Of a stretch of DNA of 64,000 bases, positions 34,649 to 43,597 are shown in pieces. The number at the start of each line of letters is the position of its first letter. Within the stretch, counting starts at the first letter, position 1. The DNA comes from Mesorhizobium amorphae CCNWGS0123. GTDB taxonomy: Bacteria; Pseudomonadota; Alphaproteobacteria; Rhizobiales; Rhizobiaceae. A program made the translations under genes and the position numbers. The notes beneath the pieces are model-generated. The model made no database searches, was not told where the DNA came from, and saw only the letters and a program-made list of their open reading frames with translations. The stretch covers positions 5,764,001-5,828,000 of the forward strand of contig NZ_CP015318.1 of the NCBI RefSeq assembly GCF_001686985.1. The letters run 5' to 3'.

Positions 34649-34850
34649 GGTTTCCTGCGGTTCAGAGGCTGGGATCGAGCCTTAGAAAACCCGCCAGGCC
34701 GGCTTGGCGCAAGAAATCGTTCTTTACCCAGTGACCTCGTTTTCGTAATGCATGGAAACTCTGAATGGGGTCTCCATGCGCAGCCTCCCCTCAAGGCGCT
34801 TCCGGGACCCTGGTCCCGCCATTGACCCTCGCATAAATCCGCTTGGATGC
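34649..34850. other. Intergenic stretch upstream of soxB
   Basis: About 200 bases with no gene. It should hold the sox operon promoter. No clear operator or sigma-54 motif was seen. Confidence 0.4.
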
Positions 34851-34968
34851 AACGCGCTTTAGAGCAATTCAGGCAAAATGCGCAGAGGTTTTCCGTCCGG
34901 AATTGCGTAAAAACAAAGAGTTAGAGCGGGTCGACGATCCTATCAATAGCTGAACCGCTCTAGACAAA
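34851..34968. repeat. Rhizobiales-type intergenic repeat
   Basis: A segment with AGAGCAATTC, then TTTTCCGTCCGGAATTGCGT and AAAAACAAAGAGTTAGAGCGG matches a repeat that I recall as widespread between genes in Mesorhizobium, Rhizobium and Brucella relatives. Its 3' part forms an inverted repeat (TAGAGCGG at 34922-34929 with CCGCTCTA at 34955-34962) that overlaps the last bases of the GH16 gene and could act as its terminator. The recollection of its spread is from general knowledge, not a search. Confidence 0.55.
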
Positions 34969-36351
34969 CCAATCGCTCAGCGCGTAGGCATGGATATAGT
35001 CGATCTTCATTTCCGCTGGCGTCGCGAGCCCGTCGGCGGGCGTTCCCGCGATGCCGCCAACCGCCAGATCGACCAGCATGTACATCGGGTCGTGCATGTC
35101 GGCAGGCGTTGCCGCACGGGCAACTTCGACGTCGTCGAAATACCAGACGAGTTCGTCTTCCGTCCACAGCACCCCGTATGTGTGGAACCCTTCGGTATTC
35201 GCGGCAAAGGCCGTCGAGGCCACTGTCGTTTGACTTCCCGTCTCGTTCGAGTGGCTTGTCAAAAGGAGCTTGTTTGGATCCTGACCGGTCATCTCGATGA
35301 CATCCAGTTCCGGTGGCCAGGAGCCGTCCTCCGGCAGAAGCCAGAAGGCCGGCCATACGCCTTGCTTTTCGGGCATGTCGGCCCGAATTTCGAAATAGCC
35401 GTAGGTCTGTGCGAAGGATTCGTAGGTCGTCAGCAAGCCTGAGGTGTATTGATAGTTGTTTATGTAAGGCTTGATCGCCTCGGGAGCCCGGGCAGCGGTA
35501 ATCGTGAGAACACCGTTATTGATGCTGAACGGGTTGACGGTACTCGTCGGTGCGTAGCTGGTATCGATATACCATTGAAGCTCATTGTTGCCCGTGAGCG
35601 AGCTGCCGTTCGCGCCTCCCCACCAGAAGTTCGAGTCCCAGGTGCCGCTCGAGCCGTTCCACAGGCTCAGCGTGTTGAACTCGTCCGCGAAGGTGAGTTC
35701 CAGATGCGACCTGTCGAGGGCCAGATCGAACTGGCTTGCAGTGAACTGGTCGACGGTCTTGTTGGCGAAGACGAGAAACTCGGTGTCGGACAGGTTAAGC
35801 CGGACGTTTGCTCCCGACTGGACCATCTTGGCCTGCACCTGCTCGAACGAGTTGAAGCCGTAGCTCCCGATGCGCACAGTATCCGTGGCGCCAAAGTCGA
35901 GGATCAGGTCACTACCGTTGCCGGGAGCCACGACGAAAGTATCCGCCCCGGATCCACCCTTGAGAACGTCATCGCCCTTCAAGCCGTCGAGTGTCTGTTG
36001 GCCGGAGCCGCCGGTAATGATGTTGTTCGCCGCGTTTCCGAAAGCATAGTGTTTGTCGCCCGTGACCGTCAGGTTCTCGAAATTCGCTGGCAGCCTGTAA
36101 CTCATCCAGGTCGAGATGGTGTCGACACCCTCATTGGCCAGTTCGACCGCCTTGTTCTTCGTGGAATACAGATAGTAAATGTCGTCGCCCTTGCCGCCAT
36201 ACATCGTCACGCTGACGCTGGCGTCGCCGTAGATCGAGTCGTTGTAGATGCTGCCATAAAGTGCCGGGCCGGAATTCGTCGCCGAGTACCACTTTGTCGA
36301 GGACCCGCTGTAGGGGAGTGCGACGCCCTTGGCGTTCAGGACGGTGGCCAT
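34960..36351 (-). CDS. Secreted GH16 glycanase with RTX-type calcium repeats
   Basis: The 463-residue product starts at the ATG at 36351 with GAGGAGA five bases upstream. The N-terminal 200 residues hold RTX-like repeats (MYGGKGDDIYYLYSTKNKAV, GNAANNIITGGSGQQTLDGL, GDDVLKGGSGADTFVVAPGN) that bind calcium and mark type I secretion. The C-terminal half is a GH16 domain with WDSNFWWGGANGSS, GVWPAFWLLPEDGSWPPELD and the catalytic E-L-D-V-I-E. The layout resembles rhizobial ExsH/PlyA-type glycanases that trim acidic exopolysaccharide, but RTX and GH16 are in reverse order to some. No signal peptide is seen, as expected for type I export. The substrate is inferred. Confidence 0.85.
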   Translation of the reverse strand: MATVLNAKGVALPYSGSSTKWYSATNSGPALYGSIYNDSIYGDASVSVTMYGGKGDDIYYLYSTKNKAVELANEGVDTISTWMSYRLPANFENLTVTGDKHYAFGNAANNIITGGSGQQTLDGLKGDDVLKGGSGADTFVVAPGNGSDLILDFGATDTVRIGSYGFNSFEQVQAKMVQSGANVRLNLSDTEFLVFANKTVDQFTASQFDLALDRSHLELTFADEFNTLSLWNGSSGTWDSNFWWGGANGSSLTGNNELQWYIDTSYAPTSTVNPFSINNGVLTITAARAPEAIKPYINNYQYTSGLLTTYESFAQTYGYFEIRADMPEKQGVWPAFWLLPEDGSWPPELDVIEMTGQDPNKLLLTSHSNETGSQTTVASTAFAANTEGFHTYGVLWTEDELVWYFDDVEVARAATPADMHDPMYMLVDLAVGGIAGTPADGLATPAEMKIDYIHAYALSDWFV

Positions 36352-36580
36352 TCTGGTCTCCTCGTCTCGCTTCGATGCAGGCCCTAGCATCTATGGCAAG
36401 CAAGAGAAGCCAACCCCTTATTTGGTCGTCGACTTAGGAGAGTTACCAGGAACTTAACACGCAGGTTGTCCGGCCGCCCTCATTGCCTTGAATGCATAAG
36501 GATTGCGCCGCCAGCACTTTTTTTGGTCACGAGTCGGTGCAATCCGTGCGTCGCGACTGCGGCTTGGATGGACATCCCAT

Positions 36581-37456
36581 CTAACGGTGGTTGCCCATGC
36601 TGGCATACATGCCGGTGGTGCGGAATTGCGTCGGGTTGGTGCCGTACAAGCGGCGGAAGACTTTCGAAAAGTAGTTGGCGTCTTCGAAGCCGCACATGAT
36701 GGCCACCTCCTTCACCGGCAGGAAATCGGCTTTCGTCAAGAGTTTCGCCGCCCGCTGCAGCCGCTGCTGCAGCACGAATTCGGCGGGTGGAATGCCTTCG
36801 CTCTCGGCAAAGCAGCGCGAGAAATGCGCACGGCTCAGCCCGCTGATCTCGGCGAGATCGGCAACGCGGAGCGGCCTGTCGAGATTGGCCTTGATGTAGT
36901 CGACCACCGGCTGCATGGCACTCTTCTCGTCGGCAAAGGCATGCGAGCCGAAGACATCGTCATAGAGCGCCATCGCCGCCTCGTAGGCCACGGCCGACGC
37001 AGCTCCGGGCGTGACCGCTCCCGTGATCAGGCGCACGCTGCAGTCGGCGAGATGATCGATCGTCGACGGCTGCAGCCGCAGCACCGGACCAACCGCGGAA
37101 AGGATCGACTTGTGGATGCGCAGCGCCTCCTCGCCGTTCATCGAAATCCAGAAATATTCCCAGCGTTCGCCCTTGGCGAGCCAATAGCGGTGGTTGTGCG
37201 GCACCAGGACCAGCAGCGTATCGCCCGTTTGCAGGCGGTAGTTCCGGCTCTCGTAGCGCAGCCGGCCAGTGCCGCTGATCGTATGCTGGAGCACCGTAAA
37301 CGGCGTCTGGCCGCGCCTGCGCCCGTCCCAGTCATAGACCTCGTTCTCGCGCACTTCATAACCGGCGCTTGTCGGCATGGTGTGCAGGCGCTGGCGGCCG
37401 CGCGGCAGCGAGACGGTCCTGGCCGACGGCCCGGTGTCGATCAACTTTCGCAGCAC
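36581..37456 (-). CDS. agpT: AraC-family activator of alpha-galactoside genes
   Basis: The 291-residue protein has an AraC-type sugar-sensing N-terminal half (MPTSAGYEVRENEVYDWDGR, LQHTISGTGRLRYESRNYRL, VPHNHRYWLAKGERWEYFW). The C-terminal double helix-turn-helix reads VVDYIKANLDRPLRVADLAE, SGLSRAHFSRCFAESEGIPP and MCGFEDANYFSKVFRRLYGT. It is divergent from agaL1, as AgpT is from the agp genes in S. meliloti, where it activates them in response to melibiose or raffinose. Assignment rests on this gene order and protein class. Repressor alternatives cannot be excluded. Confidence 0.75.
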   Translation of the reverse strand: MLRKLIDTGPSARTVSLPRGRQRLHTMPTSAGYEVRENEVYDWDGRRRGQTPFTVLQHTISGTGRLRYESRNYRLQTGDTLLVLVPHNHRYWLAKGERWEYFWISMNGEEALRIHKSILSAVGPVLRLQPSTIDHLADCSVRLITGAVTPGAASAVAYEAAMALYDDVFGSHAFADEKSAMQPVVDYIKANLDRPLRVADLAEISGLSRAHFSRCFAESEGIPPAEFVLQQRLQRAAKLLTKADFLPVKEVAIMCGFEDANYFSKVFRRLYGTNPTQFRTTGMYASMGNHR

Positions 37457-37506
37457 AAAATTACCCCTGAAAGCATAATCCTTCTCTGGTCGCTTGCTCG
37501 ATTAGG

Positions 37507-37517
37507 CGCATAATGCG
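37507..37517. promoter_or_regulatory. Short palindrome in the agpT-agaL1 intergenic region
   Basis: CGCAT-A-ATGCG is a perfect 5-bp inverted repeat about 50 bases upstream of the AraC gene and 158 bases upstream of agaL1. It could be a regulator site or part of a promoter, or chance. AraC family sites are usually direct repeats, so this is weak. Confidence 0.25.
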
Positions 37518-37674
37518 TTACGAAAAGCAAAACCAACCGCAGTGCAAAACAAATAGCGGTCGAGGAACGGACAGGAGGAGACGCCGGATTCCGGCTTGTC
37601 TTGGCCACATGCCCCGGCATGTGGATCGGACCTCTTTTCACCGCCCTTGCCCAACTTTTTTCGAGGCCAGGCAG

Positions 37675-39141
37675 ATGAGTTTCAAGATCGCTATCATCGG
37701 CGCGGGGAGCGTCGGCTTCACCAAGAAGCTCTTCACCGACATCCTGTGCGTTCCCGAATTCCAGGATATCGAATTCGCGCTGACCGACCTCAGCGACCAC
37801 AACCTCCAGATGATCAAGGCGATCCTCGACCGGATCGTCGAGGCCAACAGACTGCCCACGAGGGTCACGGCGACCACCGACCGTCGCAAGGCGCTCGAAG
37901 GCGCCCGCTACGTGATCAGCTGCGTGCGGGTTGGCGGGCTCGAAGCCTATGCCGACGACATCCGCATTCCCTTGAAATATGGCATCGACCAGTGCGTCGG
38001 CGATACGATCTGCGCCGGCGGCATCCTCTACGGCCAGCGCAACATTCCGGTCATTCTCGATTTCTGCAAGGACATTCGCGAGTTTGCCGAGCCTGGCGCG
38101 AAATTCCTGAACTATGCCAACCCGATGGCCATGAACACCTGGGCGGCGATCGAATATGGCAAGGTCGATACGGTCGGCCTCTGCCACGGTGTCCAGCACG
38201 GCGCCGAACAAATCGCCGAAGTGCTCGGCGCCAAATCCCACAGCGAACTCGACTACATCTGCTCCGGCATCAACCACCAGACCTGGTTCATCGATCTTCG
38301 CCTCAACGGCCGCAGGATCGGCAAGGACGAACTGGTCGCCGCTTTCGAGGCGCATCCGGTCTATTCGCAGCAGGAAAAGCTGCGCATCGACGTCCTGAAG
38401 CGCTTCGGCGTCTATTCGACCGAAAGCAACGGCCACCTGTCCGAATACCTTCCCTGGTATCGCAAGCGGCCCGACGAAATCACCCGCTGGATCGACATGT
38501 CCGACTGGATCCATGGCGAGACCGGCGGCTACCTGCGCTACTCGACCGAAACGCGCAACTGGTTCGAGACGGAATTCCCGCAGTTTCTCGAGGCGGCATC
38601 GAAGCCGATCGACCCTGCCAAACGCTCCAACGAGCATGCCAGCCATATTCTGGAAGCGCTGGAGACGAACCGCGTCTATCGCGGCCATTTCAACGTCAAG
38701 AACAATGGCGTCATCACCAACCTGCCGCAGGACGCGATCATCGAGTCGCCCGGCTTCGTCGATCGCTTCGGCATCAACATGACCTCTGGCATCACGCTGC
38801 CGGAAGCCTGCGCCGCCACCTGCATTTCCTCGATCAACGTCCAGCGCATGTCAGTGCATGCGGCGATCAGCGGCGACATCGACCTGCTGAAGCTCGCCGT
38901 GCTGCATGATCCGCTGGTCGGTGCCGTGTCGACGCCGGAGGAAGTCTGGCAGATGGTCGACGAGATGGTCGTCGCCCAGGCCCGCTGGCTGCCGCAATAC
39001 GCAGATGCAATTCCGGCCGCCAAGGAGCGGCTATCGAAATCCAAGATCCGGACCAGGGAATGGGCGGGTGCCGCGCGGCGCGACGTCCGCTCGATCGAGG
39101 AATTGCGCGCCGAAAAAGCGGCCCTGAAACAGGCCGTCTGA
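37675..39141 (+). CDS. agaL1: GH4 alpha-galactosidase 1
   Basis: The 488-residue product starts MSFKIAIIGAGSVGFTKKLF, an NAD-binding motif at the N-terminus that is diagnostic of glycoside hydrolase family 4. Further family features are GDTICAGGILYGQRNIPVIL, LNYANPMAMNTWAAIEYGKV, VGLCHGVQHGAEQIAE and SGINHQTWFIDLRLNGR; the Cys in V-G-L-C-H and nearby His bind Mn2+. These enzymes need NAD and a metal and cut alpha-galactosides (melibiose, raffinose) in the cytoplasm. It is the first gene of agaL1-agpABCD-agaL2. The ATG at 37675 gives the classical start. Confidence 0.85.
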   Translation: MSFKIAIIGAGSVGFTKKLFTDILCVPEFQDIEFALTDLSDHNLQMIKAILDRIVEANRLPTRVTATTDRRKALEGARYVISCVRVGGLEAYADDIRIPLKYGIDQCVGDTICAGGILYGQRNIPVILDFCKDIREFAEPGAKFLNYANPMAMNTWAAIEYGKVDTVGLCHGVQHGAEQIAEVLGAKSHSELDYICSGINHQTWFIDLRLNGRRIGKDELVAAFEAHPVYSQQEKLRIDVLKRFGVYSTESNGHLSEYLPWYRKRPDEITRWIDMSDWIHGETGGYLRYSTETRNWFETEFPQFLEAASKPIDPAKRSNEHASHILEALETNRVYRGHFNVKNNGVITNLPQDAIIESPGFVDRFGINMTSGITLPEACAATCISSINVQRMSVHAAISGDIDLLKLAVLHDPLVGAVSTPEEVWQMVDEMVVAQARWLPQYADAIPAAKERLSKSKIRTREWAGAARRDVRSIEELRAEKAALKQAV

Positions 39142-39259
39142 GTTTCACGCAGCATAGCGGCGAATTTCCGGGAGGAAGACGCAGCCACAGCGCATGCAAT
39201 TCGTTCGAGGAGAAATGGAGCGGCGTAAAGCACGCTCCCAACAAATGGGAGGAAAGACG

Positions 39260-41344
39260 ATGAGGAATTTCCGCAACATCAGCATTTTAGCAGGGCTGGC
39301 GCTGAGCGTATCCGCCACGGCGCTGAGTGCCTACGCATCCGAACCGACCGTGCCGCCGGCGCCGGCGCAATTCCCCGCCGAAGGGAAAATCAAATATGTC
39401 GCGCGCGACTCCATTCTGGAGTTCAAGGCGCTGCCCGAGTACCACGAACCCGACTGGGTCACCGAGAAATACGTCAAGGCCGGCAAGCTGCCACCCGTCA
39501 AGGATCGGTTGCCGAAGGAGCCGCTGGTCTTCAAGACCGGCAACATGCCGGACGGCATCGGCGTCTATGGCGACACCATGCGCCATGTCATCGGCGGCCG
39601 GCCGGAAGGCTGGAACTATGGCGCCGGCCAGACGCAAGGCTGGGGCGGCATCGATATCGGCCTTTCCGAATGCCTGACCCGCACCGCGCCGCTGTTCCAG
39701 GTCGAGGCCAAGGACACCGAGCCGCTGCCGAACCTGGCCAAGAGCTGGGATTGGTCGACGGACGGCCACAAGCTGACCATGCATCTGATCGAAGGCGCGA
39801 AGTGGTCGGACGGCGTTCCCTTCAATGCCGACGACGTCATGTTCTACTGGGACGACGAAGTCGTCGACCCCAATGTCTCGCCGCTCAATGGCGCCACCCC
39901 GGAAACCTTCGGCGTCGGCACGACGCTGAAGAAGATCGATGACTACACCGTCGAATGGACCTTCAAGGACGCCTTCCCGAAGCAGTACCTCTACGCCATG
40001 GCCTACGGCACCTTCTGCCCGGGTCCGGCGCACATCCTGAAGCCGCAGCATCCGAAATATTCGAAGAACACCTACGAGCAGTTCAAGAACGCCTTCCCGC
40101 CGGAATACATGAACCTTCCCGTGATGGGCGCCTGGGTGCCGGTTGAGTACCGCCCGGACGACATCATCGTCATGCGCCGCAATCCCTACTATTGGAAGGT
40201 CGACGAGAAGGGCAACCAGCTCCCCTATCTCAACGAACTGCACTACAAGCTGTCGACCTGGGCCGACCGCGACGTTCAGGCGGTGGCGGGGTCGGGCGAC
40301 TTTTCCAACCTCGAACAGCCGGAGAACTTCGTTGCCTCGCTGAAGCGTGCGGCGGATAAGGATGCGCCGGCCCGCCTTGCCTTCGGCCCGCGCCTGATCG
40401 GCTACAATCTGCGCATGAACTTCTCGGCCAATGGCTGGGGCAACCCGGATGAACGCGGCCAGGCAATCCGCGAACTGAACCGCAACGAGGACTTCCGCAA
40501 GGCCGTCACCATGGCGCTCGACCGCAAGGCGCTCGGCGACTCGCTGGTCAAGGGTCCGTTCACAGCGATCTATCCGGGCGGCTTCTCCTCGGGCACCAGC
40601 TTCTATGACCGCAATTCGACCGTCTACTATCCATTCGATCTCGAAGGCGCTAAGGCGGAACTCGCCAAGGCAGGCCTGAAGGACACGGATGGCGACGGCT
40701 TCGTCAATTTCCCGGCTGGCACCGCCGGCGGCAAGAATGTCGAGATCGTCATGCTCGTCAACAACGACTACACCACCGACAAGAGCCTTGCCGAAGGTGT
40801 CGTCGGCCAGATGGAAAAACTCGGGCTTCGGGTGGTGCTGAATGGGCTGAACGGTACCCAGCGCGACGCCTCGCAATATTCCGGCCGCTTCGACTGGCTG
40901 GTAAGGCGCAATGACCAGGAGTTGACGTCTGTGGTGCAGAACACCGAGCAGCTTGCTCCTGTCGGCCCGAAGACCAGCTGGAACCACCGGGCGCCGGAAA
41001 GCGGCGAAGTCGACCTGATGCCGTTCGAGAAAGATCTCGTCGACATCGTCAACAAGTTCGTCGCGTCCGACGACAATGACGAGCGCGCCAGCCTTATGAA
41101 GCAGTTCCAGAAGATCTCGACGGAACATGTCTACAATGTCGGGCTGACCGAATATCCGGGCGCATTGATCATCAACAAGCGCTTCTCGAATATCCCGCAG
41201 GGAACGCCGATCTTCATGTTCAACTGGGCTGAGGACACAATCGTCCGCGAGCGGGTCTTTGTCGCCGCCGACAAGCAGCAGAAATACGAACTGTTCCCCG
41301 AGCAATTGCCCGGAAAGCCCGGGGACAAGGGTACGACGAACTGA
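39260..41344 (+). CDS. agpA: Alpha-galactoside ABC transporter substrate-binding protein
   Basis: The 694-residue product, from the ATG at 39260 with GGAGGAAA upstream, has a signal peptide (ISILAGLALSVSATALSAYA). It has the family 5 (peptide/nickel-type) binding fold: MRHVIGGRPEGWNYGAGQTQ, LAKSWDWSTDGHKLTMHLIE, GAKWSDGVPFNADDVMFYWD and LRVVLNGLNGTQRDASQYSG. AgpA of S. meliloti is an oligopeptide-binding-type protein that takes up melibiose and raffinose, which fits the flanking GH4 enzymes. It is longer than most members (about 550), largely through an N-terminal extension of about 100 residues. Confidence 0.85.
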   Translation: MRNFRNISILAGLALSVSATALSAYASEPTVPPAPAQFPAEGKIKYVARDSILEFKALPEYHEPDWVTEKYVKAGKLPPVKDRLPKEPLVFKTGNMPDGIGVYGDTMRHVIGGRPEGWNYGAGQTQGWGGIDIGLSECLTRTAPLFQVEAKDTEPLPNLAKSWDWSTDGHKLTMHLIEGAKWSDGVPFNADDVMFYWDDEVVDPNVSPLNGATPETFGVGTTLKKIDDYTVEWTFKDAFPKQYLYAMAYGTFCPGPAHILKPQHPKYSKNTYEQFKNAFPPEYMNLPVMGAWVPVEYRPDDIIVMRRNPYYWKVDEKGNQLPYLNELHYKLSTWADRDVQAVAGSGDFSNLEQPENFVASLKRAADKDAPARLAFGPRLIGYNLRMNFSANGWGNPDERGQAIRELNRNEDFRKAVTMALDRKALGDSLVKGPFTAIYPGGFSSGTSFYDRNSTVYYPFDLEGAKAELAKAGLKDTDGDGFVNFPAGTAGGKNVEIVMLVNNDYTTDKSLAEGVVGQMEKLGLRVVLNGLNGTQRDASQYSGRFDWLVRRNDQELTSVVQNTEQLAPVGPKTSWNHRAPESGEVDLMPFEKDLVDIVNKFVASDDNDERASLMKQFQKISTEHVYNVGLTEYPGALIINKRFSNIPQGTPIFMFNWAEDTIVRERVFVAADKQQKYELFPEQLPGKPGDKGTTN

Positions 41345-41367
41345 GTTTCCTCCCTGACTGCGAAGTA

Positions 41368-41394
41368 CCCTGGCCGCGCTGCGGCGCGGCCGGG
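41368..41394 (+). terminator. Hairpin between agpA and agpB
   Basis: An 11-12-bp GC stem (CCCTGGCCGCGC with GCGCGGCCGGGG, one mismatch) around a TGCG loop lies 24 bases after agpA. A hairpin at this point is common in ABC operons and would raise the ratio of binding protein to permease by partial termination or mRNA protection. Confidence 0.5.
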
Positions 41395-41438
41395 GTCAAC
41401 GATACCTGAACCCGAGAGCAAGGAAGAGAAACGGTCCG

Positions 41439-42446
41439 ATGCTGCGATTCCTGATGATACGCATAGCATCCGCAATACCGGTTCTCGTCATTCTGAGCCT
41501 GGTCACCTTCGCCATCATCCAGGCGCCGCCCGGCGACTACGCCGACTACATCCGCTCCCAGCTCATCAACCAGGGCGGAGCCTCCTTCGCCGAGGCCGAC
41601 GCGCAGGCACAGGCCTACCGGGTCGAGCACGGTCTCGATAAGCCGATGCCGGTCCAGTATTTCAACTGGATCACCGGCATCGTCACCCGCGGTGATTTCG
41701 GCTACAGCCTCTACTACAACAAGCCGGTCGCCGACGTTGTCGGCGAACGCCTGCCACGCACCTTGCTGCTCGCGCTTGTCTGCCATCTGTTAGCTTCGGT
41801 TCTGGGCATCACATTCGGGATCTGGGCGGCGACCAGGCAGTACAGCTGGATCGACAGCGCGCTGTCGGCCGTCTCCTTCCTCGGCATGACGGTGCCGCGC
41901 TTCCTGATGGCGCTGATCATCGTCTATCTGCTGGTCTTTCAGTTCAACGTGTCCGAGATCGGCAGCTTTTTTTCCCCGCAGTATGGCGGCGCGCCTTGGT
42001 CCTGGGCGAAGTTCGTCGACCTCGTCAAACATGTCTGGCCGGTGGTGGCGATCGCCACCTTCGGCGGGCTCGCCTACAACATGCGCGTCATGCGCGGCAA
42101 TCTGCTCGACACGCTGAACGCGCAATATGTCGAGACCGCCCGTGCCAAGGGCCTGAGCGGCAGTGCGGTGGTCATGCGCCATGCGGTGCCCAATGCGCTG
42201 CATCCATTGGTAATGTATCAGGGCGTGGTGCTGCCCTACATGCTCACCGGCGAGATCGAGACCGCGATCATCTTCGCCCTGCCAACCGTCGGTCCGGCGA
42301 TCGTCGGTTCGATGGCGGTCGGCGACGTCTATGTCACCGCGACCTTCATGATGGTGCTGTCGGCGACGCTGATCGTCGGCAACATCATCGCTGATATGCT
42401 GCTCGCCCTGCTCGACCCCCGTGTCCGCCAGTACGGAGGCGCCTGA
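41439..42446 (+). CDS. agpB: Alpha-galactoside ABC transporter permease (DppB-type)
   Basis: The 335-residue product has the N-terminal helix MLRFLMIRIASAIPVLVILS and about six membrane spans. The inner-membrane-protein-dependent loop is LNAQYVETARAKGLSGSAVV, the E-A-A-like site that docks the ATPase. The order of a long periplasmic loop (YADYIRSQLINQGGASFAEA) and the M-L-R-F-x-x-x-R start is that of the DppB/OppB class. It works with AgpC and AgpD. The gene ends one base before the agpC ATG. Confidence 0.85.
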   Translation: MLRFLMIRIASAIPVLVILSLVTFAIIQAPPGDYADYIRSQLINQGGASFAEADAQAQAYRVEHGLDKPMPVQYFNWITGIVTRGDFGYSLYYNKPVADVVGERLPRTLLLALVCHLLASVLGITFGIWAATRQYSWIDSALSAVSFLGMTVPRFLMALIIVYLLVFQFNVSEIGSFFSPQYGGAPWSWAKFVDLVKHVWPVVAIATFGGLAYNMRVMRGNLLDTLNAQYVETARAKGLSGSAVVMRHAVPNALHPLVMYQGVVLPYMLTGEIETAIIFALPTVGPAIVGSMAVGDVYVTATFMMVLSATLIVGNIIADMLLALLDPRVRQYGGA

Positions 42447-42447
42447 G

Positions 42448-43587
42448 ATGCTTGCCCGCGAGCCCTCGCTGCCGCCACCGCCCGAAATATCGGTCGAGAA
42501 AGAGAAACGGCCACACGGCAATGAGAGCTATCTCGCGCTCGTCTGGCGCCGCCTGAGACGATCCTGGACCGGCATGGCCGGGCTCATCCTCGTCGTGCTG
42601 CTGGTCCTGATGGCGGTGTTTGCCGATTTCTTCGCACCCATGGACCCCAAGGTCACCGACGTCGGTTTCGCCCCGCCGCAAATGATGAGCTTCCATGACA
42701 AGGACGGCAATTTCGTTTTCCAGCCGCGCGTCTATGCGCTGGCGGATTCCGCGGAGCTCGACCCCGTCACCTTCCAGCCGGTCGTCGGACCGGACTATGA
42801 CAATCCGCGCCTGCTCGGCTTCTTCGTCAAGGGCGCCGACTACAGGCTGCTTGGCCTGATCCCCGCGAACCGGCACTTCTTCGCCTCGACCGACGGCCAG
42901 CCGGTGCATTTCCTCGGCACCGACAAATTCGGCCGCGACGTGCTGGCCCGCGCCATCTATGGCTCGCGCATTTCCTTGATGATCGCGCTGACCGTGGTCT
43001 TCATCGTCACCGTGATCGGCACCACCGTCGGCATGGTGTCGGGCTATTTCGGTGGCACGTTCGATGTCTGGGTGCAGCGCTTCGTCGAACTGGTGCTCGC
43101 CTTCCCGCAATTGCCGCTCTATCTCGCGCTGACCTCGCTGGTCCCGGTGACGGCGCCGACCAATGTCTTCCTCGCTTTCGTCATCATCATCATGTCGGCG
43201 CTCGGCTGGGCGCAGATGTCGCGTGAAGTCCGCGGCAAGACGCTGGCGCTCGCACGCATAGACTACGTTCGCGCAGCGATGGCGGTCGGCGCCACCGATC
43301 GTCGCATCATCATGCAGCATATTTTCCCGAACGTGATGAGCCACGTCATCGTCGCCGTCACCCTGGCGATCCCGAGTGTCGTGCTGCTTGAATCGTTCCT
43401 GGGCTTTCTCGGTTTCGCCGTGAAGCCGCCGCTGATCTCATGGGGGCTGATGCTGCAGGACACCGCGACCTACTCGGTCATCGGCACCTATCCCTGGATC
43501 CTCGCCCCAGTCGGCTTCGTGCTTGTGACCGTCTTCGCCTTCAACGCGCTTGGCGATGGGCTGCGCGATGCAGTCGATCCGTATTGA
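42448..43587 (+). CDS. agpC: Alpha-galactoside ABC transporter permease (DppC-type)
   Basis: From the ATG at 42448, with GGAGG eight bases upstream, the product is 379 residues. It has WRRLRRSWTGMAGLILVVLL, a long periplasmic stretch, FLGTDKFGRDVLARAIYGSR (the D-x-x-G-R-D-x-x-x-R box of DppC/OppC permeases) and the ATPase-docking YVRAAMAVGATDRRIIMQHI. The central insertion between helix 1 and the core is longer than usual for the family by about 100 residues (PKVTDVGFAPPQMMSFHDKD and following). Confidence 0.85.
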   Translation: MLAREPSLPPPPEISVEKEKRPHGNESYLALVWRRLRRSWTGMAGLILVVLLVLMAVFADFFAPMDPKVTDVGFAPPQMMSFHDKDGNFVFQPRVYALADSAELDPVTFQPVVGPDYDNPRLLGFFVKGADYRLLGLIPANRHFFASTDGQPVHFLGTDKFGRDVLARAIYGSRISLMIALTVVFIVTVIGTTVGMVSGYFGGTFDVWVQRFVELVLAFPQLPLYLALTSLVPVTAPTNVFLAFVIIIMSALGWAQMSREVRGKTLALARIDYVRAAMAVGATDRRIIMQHIFPNVMSHVIVAVTLAIPSVVLLESFLGFLGFAVKPPLISWGLMLQDTATYSVIGTYPWILAPVGFVLVTVFAFNALGDGLRDAVDPY

Positions 43588-43597
43588 GGGGGATGTG

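Noticed and set aside
39287..41305. A 672-codon open frame antisense to agpA.
   Set aside because: It exists because codon bias of agpA keeps the opposite strand open. It has no ribosome binding site and its sequence is full of Arg, Asp and Val runs typical of shadows.
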